Shown here piece by piece: positions 58,908 through 64,000 of a DNA stretch of 64,000 nt. Location: assembly GCA_023413135.1 (NCBI GenBank), contig JAEZQK010000037.1:38559-102558 (forward strand), in the 5' to 3' direction. Within the stretch, counting starts at the first letter, position 1, and each line of letters starts with the position of its first letter. This DNA comes from Bacillota bacterium (GTDB lineage: Bacteria > Bacillota > Clostridia > Christensenellales > Aristaeellaceae). The position numbers and the translations under genes were made by a program. The notes below the pieces were generated by a model. It was not told the origin of the DNA. It made no database searches and saw only the letters and a program-made list of their open reading frames with translations.

Positions 58908-59981
58908 ATGAAAAAGGTGTTGGCACTTCTTTTGACAATGGTTCTTACCCTGGGCCTGGGCCTCACCGCTTTGGCTGAAAGCACCTATGAAATCGCCATG
59001 ATCACCGACATTGGCACCATCGACGACAAATCCTTCAACCAGGGCACCTGGGAAGGTTTGAAAGCCTATGCCGATGAAAACAGCAAGACCAGCAATTACT
59101 TCAAACCTGCCGAGAAGAGCACCAACGCTTACCTGGCCGAGATCGACAAGGCCGTGGCGGCCGGCGCCAAGGTTATCGTGACCCCCGGCTTCTTGTTTGA
59201 GCCCCCCATCTTCATTGCGCAGGATACCTATCCGGATGTGAGGTTTATCCTCATCGACGGCTATCCCAACAACGGTGACTACGCCAATTATGTGGAACGC
59301 ATCAACACCAACGTGGTCAGCATCAAATTCGCCGAGGAGCAGGCGGGCTATCTGGCTGGCTATGCCGCGGTGAAAGATGGCTACACCAAGCTGGGCTTTA
59401 TGGGTGGCATGCCGGTACCCGCCGTGGTTCGCTTTGGCTACGGTTTCGTGCAGGGCGCGGAAGCTGCCGCCACCGAATTGGGCCTCACCGGCCTTACCCT
59501 GAACTATCACTACACCGGCAACTTTGATGCCACCCCCGAAAACCAGGCGCTGGCCGCTTCCTGGTACAACGACGGCATCGAAGTGATCTTCGCCTGCGGC
59601 GGCGCTGTGGGTAACTCCGTCATGGCTGCTGCCGGCGCTACCGAAAACGGCAAAGTCATCGGCGTGGACGTAGACCAGAGCGCTGAATCCGACCGTGTGA
59701 TCACCTCCGCCATGAAGGGCCTGGGCGCTGCCGTGCAGCAGGCCTTGACCGCTTTCTATGCCGACGCCTTCCCCGGCGGGGAATCTTGGATTCTGGGCGC
59801 GGACAAGGATGGTGTGGGCTTGCCCATGGCCACCTCCCGCTTCAACACCTTCACCCAGGCTGACTATGATGCGCTGTATGCCAAGCTGGCTGCCGGCGAA
59901 ATCACCCTGCTGAAGGACACCGACGCCACCTCCGCCGCCGAACTGGGCGCCACGGCCGTGACCGTTTCCATCATTGAATAA
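58908..59981 (+). CDS. BMP-family ABC substrate-binding protein (nucleoside type)
   Basis: A 357-residue exported protein. The signal peptide ends LTALAES with no cysteine, so unlike most Gram-positive BMP proteins it is not a lipoprotein. ITDIGTIDDKSFNQGTWEGLKAY is the family N-terminus with the nucleoside-contacting Asp and Asn, followed by VIVTPGFLFEPP, RFILIDGYP, AEEQAGYLAGYAA, KLGFMGGMPVPAV, IEVIFACGGAVGNSV and VIGVDVDQSAES. It feeds the ATPase and two permeases downstream, probably with purine nucleosides. Codon use is strongly biased to C/G endings, suggesting high expression. Confidence 0.92.
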   Translation: MKKVLALLLTMVLTLGLGLTALAESTYEIAMITDIGTIDDKSFNQGTWEGLKAYADENSKTSNYFKPAEKSTNAYLAEIDKAVAAGAKVIVTPGFLFEPPIFIAQDTYPDVRFILIDGYPNNGDYANYVERINTNVVSIKFAEEQAGYLAGYAAVKDGYTKLGFMGGMPVPAVVRFGYGFVQGAEAAATELGLTGLTLNYHYTGNFDATPENQALAASWYNDGIEVIFACGGAVGNSVMAAAGATENGKVIGVDVDQSAESDRVITSAMKGLGAAVQQALTAFYADAFPGGESWILGADKDGVGLPMATSRFNTFTQADYDALYAKLAAGEITLLKDTDATSAAELGATAVTVSIIE

Positions 59982-60010
59982 CACCCTATAGACCATATTA
60001 TCGCACATGG

Positions 60011-60043
60011 GGGCAGGCAGAAATAACTGCCTGCCCTTCTTTC
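60011..60043 (+). terminator. Intercistronic attenuator after the BMP gene
   Basis: GGGCAGGCAG-aaataa-CTGCCTGCCC is a perfect stem followed by TTCTTTC. It should end most transcripts after the binding-protein gene and allow partial read-through into the transporter genes. Confidence 0.8.
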
Positions 60044-60077
60044 AATCAAGCAAATGACAGACCAAAGGAGTGGCGCA

Positions 60078-61604
60078 ATGGAATACGTCATTGAAATGCT
60101 TCACATCACCAAGGAATTTCCCGGAATTCGCGCCAATGACGATGTAAGCCTTCAGTTGAAGCGTGGGGAAATTCATGCTCTGCTGGGGGAAAACGGCGCC
60201 GGCAAATCCACGCTGATGAGCGTGCTTTTTGGTCTGTACCAGCCTGAAAGCGGCAAGATCCTGAAAAACGGCAATCAGGTACGCATAAGCAATCCCAATG
60301 ATGCCAACGCGCTGGGTATAGGCATGGTACATCAGCACTTCAAGCTGGTCCATAATTTTTCCGTGCTGGAGAATATCGTCATGGGGGTGGAAACCACCCG
60401 CCATGGCGTTTTGCGCATGGAGGAAGCCCGCAAAAAGGTGATGGACCTGTCCAAGCAGTATGGCCTGATGGTTGACCCGGATGCCCGCATTTCCGATATC
60501 ACCGTCGGCATGCAGCAGCGGGTGGAAATATTGAAAATGCTCTACCGGGACAACGAAGTGCTGATCTTTGACGAGCCTACGGCGGTTTTAACGCCCCAGG
60601 AGATCCATGAACTGATGAAGATCATGCAAGGGCTTACGGCGGAAGGAAAGTCCATTCTTTTCATTACCCATAAGCTTAACGAAATCATGGAGGTGGCGGA
60701 CCGCTGCACAGTGCTTCGCAAAGGAAAGTATATTGGCACGGTCCCGGTGAAGGAAACCACCGCGGAGCAGCTTGCGGAAATGATGGTGGGCCGCAAGGTC
60801 AGCTTTGTGGTGGAGAAGCAGCCGGCACAGCCCCAAGACCCTGCCCTCACTGTGCAGAATCTGACGGTGCTCAGCCGCCAGCATGGCAAGAAGCTGGTGA
60901 ACAATGTTTCGTTTTGTGTTCGCCGGGGGGAGATCGTATGCATCGCCGGCATCGACGGAAACGGTCAAAGCGAGCTTGTATATGCGTTGACCGGGCTTAT
61001 GCGCCCGGATGGGGGCAAGATATTCCTGGAGAACAGGGAGATCACATTAAACTCCATCCGCAGCCGCAATGACATGGGGATATCGCATATTCCGGAGGAC
61101 CGGCACAAGCATGGCCTGGTGCTGGACTATTCCCTGGCGGAGAATCTTGTACTGAAAAGCTACCACAAGCCTGAATTCCAAAGGCGGGGTTTCCTTCGCT
61201 TTTCAGAAATCGACCATCATGCCAGAAACTTGATTGAAAAGTTTGATATCCGTTCCGGCCAGGGAGCTAACACCGCTGCCCGCAGCATGTCTGGCGGCAA
61301 CCAGCAGAAAGCCATCGTAGCCAGGGAGATCAGCCTGAGCCCGCAGCTGCTGATTGCCGTACAGCCTACCAGGGGTCTGGATGTGGGAGCCATCGAATAC
61401 ATCCACCGCCAGCTCATAGAGCAGCGAGACGCCGGGAGGGCAGTATTGATGGTATCGCTGGAGTTGGACGAGGTGATGAACGTTTCCGATCGTATTCTGG
61501 TGATGTACGAAGGCGAGATCGTGGCCGACCTTGACGCCCATGGCATCACCGAGCAGGAACTAGGACTGTACATGGCCGGATCCAGAAGGAGTGAAGTGGT
61601 ATGA
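60078..61604 (+). CDS. Nucleoside ABC transporter ATP-binding protein (double ABC)
   Basis: A 508-residue protein with two ABC domains in tandem. The first has Walker A GENGAGKST, an unusual signature region ITVGMQQRVEI and Walker B LIFDEPTAVL. The second has the degenerate Walker A GIDGNGQSEL typical of YufO/RbsA-like ATPases, the signature MSGGNQQK, and LLIAVQPTRGLDVGA. AAAGGAG fixes the ATG at 60078. Its last four bases (ATGA) overlap the first permease gene. It energises uptake of the BMP ligand. Confidence 0.93.
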   Translation: MEYVIEMLHITKEFPGIRANDDVSLQLKRGEIHALLGENGAGKSTLMSVLFGLYQPESGKILKNGNQVRISNPNDANALGIGMVHQHFKLVHNFSVLENIVMGVETTRHGVLRMEEARKKVMDLSKQYGLMVDPDARISDITVGMQQRVEILKMLYRDNEVLIFDEPTAVLTPQEIHELMKIMQGLTAEGKSILFITHKLNEIMEVADRCTVLRKGKYIGTVPVKETTAEQLAEMMVGRKVSFVVEKQPAQPQDPALTVQNLTVLSRQHGKKLVNNVSFCVRRGEIVCIAGIDGNGQSELVYALTGLMRPDGGKIFLENREITLNSIRSRNDMGISHIPEDRHKHGLVLDYSLAENLVLKSYHKPEFQRRGFLRFSEIDHHARNLIEKFDIRSGQGANTAARSMSGGNQQKAIVAREISLSPQLLIAVQPTRGLDVGAIEYIHRQLIEQRDAGRAVLMVSLELDEVMNVSDRILVMYEGEIVADLDAHGITEQELGLYMAGSRRSEVV

Positions 61605-62791
61605 AAAGAAAAAGTGTATTCTTCAATGGGCTATCCAGTGCCGCTTCCTCCTTGATCGCCATTTTGGTGGGTCTGGCGGCAGGTTTTGTGATTCTTGTGA
61701 TCAGCAATCCGCAAAACGCGGTGCCGGGGTTGTCTATCATTTTATCCGGCGGCTTTAATGAGGGCATGAAGGGCCTGGGCAAGGTACTGTATTTTGCCAC
61801 ACCCATCATTGTAACGGGTCTTTCCGTGGGCTTTGCTTTCAAAACAGGTCTGTTCAACATCGGCGCTACCGGCCAGTTGATGGTTGGCGGCTTTGTGGCG
61901 GTGCTGATTGGTATACGGGGCGGCATCTTTGGCCCTGCCCAATGGCTAGTGGCATTGATCTGCGGCATGCTGGCCGGGGCTGTATGGGGCATGGTACCGG
62001 GGCTGTTCAAGGCGCTCCTGAACGTGAATGAGGTCATTTCCTCGATCATGATGAACTACATCGGCATGTATGGTATCAATTATCTCATCAAGAATCTGTA
62101 TTTCATGAATAACGGGAAAAAGATGATGATGGTTTACAACGCAGCCAAGAGCGAGACATTCAGCGTGAACGCCTCGGCTGTGATCCCCTCTTGGGGCTTG
62201 GACAACATCTTTTTCAGGCTGACAAAGGAAGGCAACAAGGATGTGTTCTCCAGCCTCAACGGCGGCATCATTATCGCCATTGTGCTGGCTATTGTAACCT
62301 ATGTGCTTTTGAACCGCACCACTTTCGGCTATGAATTGAAGGCCTGCGGCTATAACCGCAACGCCAGCCGGTATGCGGGCATCAATGAAAGGCGTTCCAT
62401 TATACTTTCCATGGTGATTGCCGGGGCGCTGGCGGGTACCGCCGGGGCGCTCATGTATCTGGCTCCCACCGAAGGGCTGCATATTGAGGTCAAGGAAGTG
62501 CTGGCAGCCCAGGGCTTTACGGGTATTCCGGTGGCACTCTTGGGCTTGTCCAACCCTCTCGCCATCATTTTCTCAGGCATTTTTGTGGCCTATATTACTG
62601 TGGGCGGGGCCAACCTGACCATACTCAAGTATATGGAGGAAATCATCAGCATCATCGTTGGCATCATCATTTACTTCAGCGCCTTCTCTCTTTTGATCAA
62701 GCAATTGCTTTCCCGCAGTGCAGGCAAGCACAAGCGCCGCGATGAACAGAAGGAGCTTGAGGGAACGAAAAATGCGGAGAAGGAGGCGTAA
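61601..62791 (+). CDS. Nucleoside ABC transporter permease 1 (YufP-like)
   Basis: A 396-residue permease of the branched-chain/ribose type (BPD_transp_2) with eight or nine segments. FKTGLFNIGATGQLMVGGFVAV and EVISSIMMNYIGMYGINYLI are characteristic. An extracellular loop of about 60 residues follows (KNLYFMNNGKKMMMVYNAAKSETF). GYNRNASRYAGINERRSIILSM is the cytoplasmic ATPase-contact loop. The tail is highly charged. It pairs with the next gene. Confidence 0.92.
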   Translation: MKRKSVFFNGLSSAASSLIAILVGLAAGFVILVISNPQNAVPGLSIILSGGFNEGMKGLGKVLYFATPIIVTGLSVGFAFKTGLFNIGATGQLMVGGFVAVLIGIRGGIFGPAQWLVALICGMLAGAVWGMVPGLFKALLNVNEVISSIMMNYIGMYGINYLIKNLYFMNNGKKMMMVYNAAKSETFSVNASAVIPSWGLDNIFFRLTKEGNKDVFSSLNGGIIIAIVLAIVTYVLLNRTTFGYELKACGYNRNASRYAGINERRSIILSMVIAGALAGTAGALMYLAPTEGLHIEVKEVLAAQGFTGIPVALLGLSNPLAIIFSGIFVAYITVGGANLTILKYMEEIISIIVGIIIYFSAFSLLIKQLLSRSAGKHKRRDEQKELEGTKNAEKEA

Positions 62792-62797
62792 TCAGCC

Positions 62798-63757
62798 ATG
62801 GAATCCATCTACTTTCTGGTTCAGCAGATGTTCTTCTTCTCCATTCCGCTGCTGGTGGTGGCCCTGGGAGGCATGTTCAGCGAACGCAGCGGCGTGATCA
62901 ACATCGCTCTGGAAGGGATTATGATCGTAGGCGCGTTTGCCGGGATCTTTTTTATCAACCAGGTGGAGCATGTAATGAGCGGCCAGCTTCTTTTGCTGCT
63001 GGCTATCCTCATTTCTGCCGGTGCCGGGTTGACATTTTCGCTTTTGCACGCCTACGCCGCTGTGAACTTGCGGGCGGACCAGACCATCAGCGGCACGGCG
63101 CTGAATATGATCGCACCGGCCGCTGCCATATATGCAGCCCGCATGCTCCAGGCAAACGGCGTGCAGCAGATTCAGTTCACCAACACATTCCGCATCCCCG
63201 CGGTACCGTTGCTGGGAGACATCCCTGTGCTGGGGCCGCTCTTTTTCCAGAAGACATATATCACCACTTATATTGGCATCGCCATCCTTATTGCTGCTGC
63301 CTTTGTGCTGTATAAAACGAAGTTTGGCCTTCGGCTCCGGGCCTGTGGCGAACATCCCCAGGCGGCGGACAGCGTGGGCGTGAACGTGTACCGCATCCGC
63401 TACGCCGGGGTCATGATTTCTGGCGCGCTGGCGGGCTTGGGCGGATTGATCTTTGTGGTACCCACATCTACCAATTTTAACGCCACGGTGTCCGGCTACG
63501 GCTTCCTGGCGCTGGCGGTGCTGATTTTCGGACAATGGAAGCCCATGCGCATCTTCCTGGCGGCATTGTTTTTTGGCTTGATGAAGACCATTGCCGCAGC
63601 TTATTCCGGTATCCCGTTCCTGAAGGAATTGCGTATCCCCAGCGACATTTACAAAATGATCCCCTTCATTGCAACGCTCATCGTGCTGGCCTTCAGCAGC
63701 AAAAACTCCCAGGCGCCCCGGGCTTCGGGCGTGCCCTATGATAAAGGCGGGCGATAG
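62798..63757 (+). CDS. Nucleoside ABC transporter permease 2 (YufQ-like)
   Basis: A 319-residue permease of the same family, starting with FSIPLLVVALGGMFSERSGVINIALEGIMIVGAFAG, the hallmark of the second BMP-type permease. LRACGEHPQAADSVGVNVYRIRYAGVMISGALAGLGG is the ATPase-contact loop. Eight or nine segments. It lies six bases after permease 1, ends the operon and is followed by a strong terminator. Confidence 0.92.
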   Translation: MESIYFLVQQMFFFSIPLLVVALGGMFSERSGVINIALEGIMIVGAFAGIFFINQVEHVMSGQLLLLLAILISAGAGLTFSLLHAYAAVNLRADQTISGTALNMIAPAAAIYAARMLQANGVQQIQFTNTFRIPAVPLLGDIPVLGPLFFQKTYITTYIGIAILIAAAFVLYKTKFGLRLRACGEHPQAADSVGVNVYRIRYAGVMISGALAGLGGLIFVVPTSTNFNATVSGYGFLALAVLIFGQWKPMRIFLAALFFGLMKTIAAAYSGIPFLKELRIPSDIYKMIPFIATLIVLAFSSKNSQAPRASGVPYDKGGR

Positions 63758-63781
63758 GCTGCGCTTTGCCTGGTACCATTT

Positions 63782-63835
63782 ATACAGGATTTGAGGTGTA
63801 AAAATCTTACACCTCAATATCTTGTATTTTTTTTT
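63782..63835 (+). terminator. Strong terminator of the BMP operon
   Basis: TTGAGGTGTAA and TTACACCTCAA form the core stem, extended by TACA/TGTA and AT pairs, and nine T follow (63827-63835). Confidence 0.92.
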
Positions 63836-63856
63836 GCATTTCCTTCAAATTTACCA

Positions 63857-63885
63857 TTGACGGAAGGCGCTCAGGCTTGTACAAT
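63857..63885 (+). promoter_or_regulatory. Promoter of pyrG
   Basis: TTGACG (63857-63862), a 17-base spacer and TACAAT (63880-63885), 43 bases before the ATG. Confidence 0.75.
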
Positions 63886-63928
63886 GGAGCATGGTTTTTT
63901 TCGGGAACAGCGGAAGGGAGGATGCGGT

Positions 63929-64000
63929 ATGAACACCAAATTCATCTTCGTGACCGGCGGAGTGGTCTCTTCCCTGGGCAAAGGGATCACGGCGGCATCC
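63929..64000 (+). CDS. pyrG: CTP synthase, N-terminal fragment (cut by window end)
   Basis: The 24 visible residues include TKFIFVTGGVVSSLGKG followed by ITAAS, the invariant N-terminal nucleotide-binding loop of CTP synthase, which aminates UTP to CTP. GGAAGGGAGG seven bases ahead fixes the ATG. The gene continues beyond the window. The pyrG leader shows no G-run typical of CTP-sensitive attenuation in Bacillus. Confidence 0.93.
   Translation, partial: MNTKFIFVTGGVVSSLGKGITAAS

Noticed and set aside
1..64000. CRISPR arrays, tRNA or rRNA genes, prophage genes
   Set aside because: No regularly spaced direct repeats, cloverleaf patterns, rRNA segments or phage proteins were recognised on either strand.

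Overview
The window looks like chromosomal DNA from a moderately high-G+C anaerobe of the Bacillota, class Clostridia. The evidence is a T-box-controlled thrS, strong purine-rich Shine-Dalgarno sites before nearly every gene, sigma-A type TTGACA/TATAAT promoters, and families typical of that class (YitT, DUF134, C_GCAxxG_C_C, DUF3899, DUF58/MoxR/transglutaminase, a MazF-type toxin near acpS and nnr). An unusual trait is that almost all exported solute-binding proteins have an ordinary AxA signal peptide and no lipobox cysteine. I cannot name a genus. An order such as Christensenellales would fit but is a guess.

Layout. 1-5.3 kb: the end of an aldo/keto reductase, then an arsenic-type cluster (ArsR repressor, ArsP-like permease, small thioredoxin-fold protein, arsenate reductase), facing an operon of DUF134 regulator, two C_GCAxxG_C_C proteins and a permease split into two half-genes. 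5.3-8.8 kb: a zinc uptake operon (small His/Cys membrane protein, ZnuA, ZnuC, ZnuB, OB-fold lipoprotein). 8.8-13.3 kb: a nucleotidyltransferase, then phosphohexomutase, GNAT and a GH130 mannosyl-glucose phosphorylase.

13.3-29.4 kb is the most unusual part. Four paralogous secreted proteins of 760-777 aa, each an N-terminal propeller-like region fused to an ABC solute-binding domain, are combined with a BlaI/BlaR1-type regulator pair, MalF/MalG-type permeases, a MacA/HlyD-type adaptor and a MacB-like membrane protein with no ATPase. The array grew by tandem duplication, and a scar of blaR1 sequence is still visible between copies 2 and 3.

29.4-35.3 kb: a VanY-type carboxypeptidase, a repeat-filled intergenic region, glutamate dehydrogenase, an odd two-part glycosyltransferase-like protein, a hotdog thioesterase and a DUF3899 protein. 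35.3-43.8 kb: a complete peptide/nickel-type ABC operon (oppA-B-C-D-F) in which four of five components carry large insertions. 43.8-48.4 kb: MATE transporter, CDP-alcohol phosphatidyltransferase, and T-box-regulated thrS. 48.4-53.2 kb: transglutaminase, DUF58 and MoxR operon. 53.2-58.8 kb: birA, P1 peptidase, acpS, nnr, a lone MazF-like toxin and a YitT protein. 58.8-63.8 kb: a BMP/nucleoside ABC uptake operon. The window ends at the start of pyrG.

No tRNA, rRNA, CRISPR array, insertion sequence or phage gene was recognised. Several dispersed palindromic repeats lie between genes (30.6-31.4, 46.1, 52.9-53.1 and 57.2-57.4 kb).
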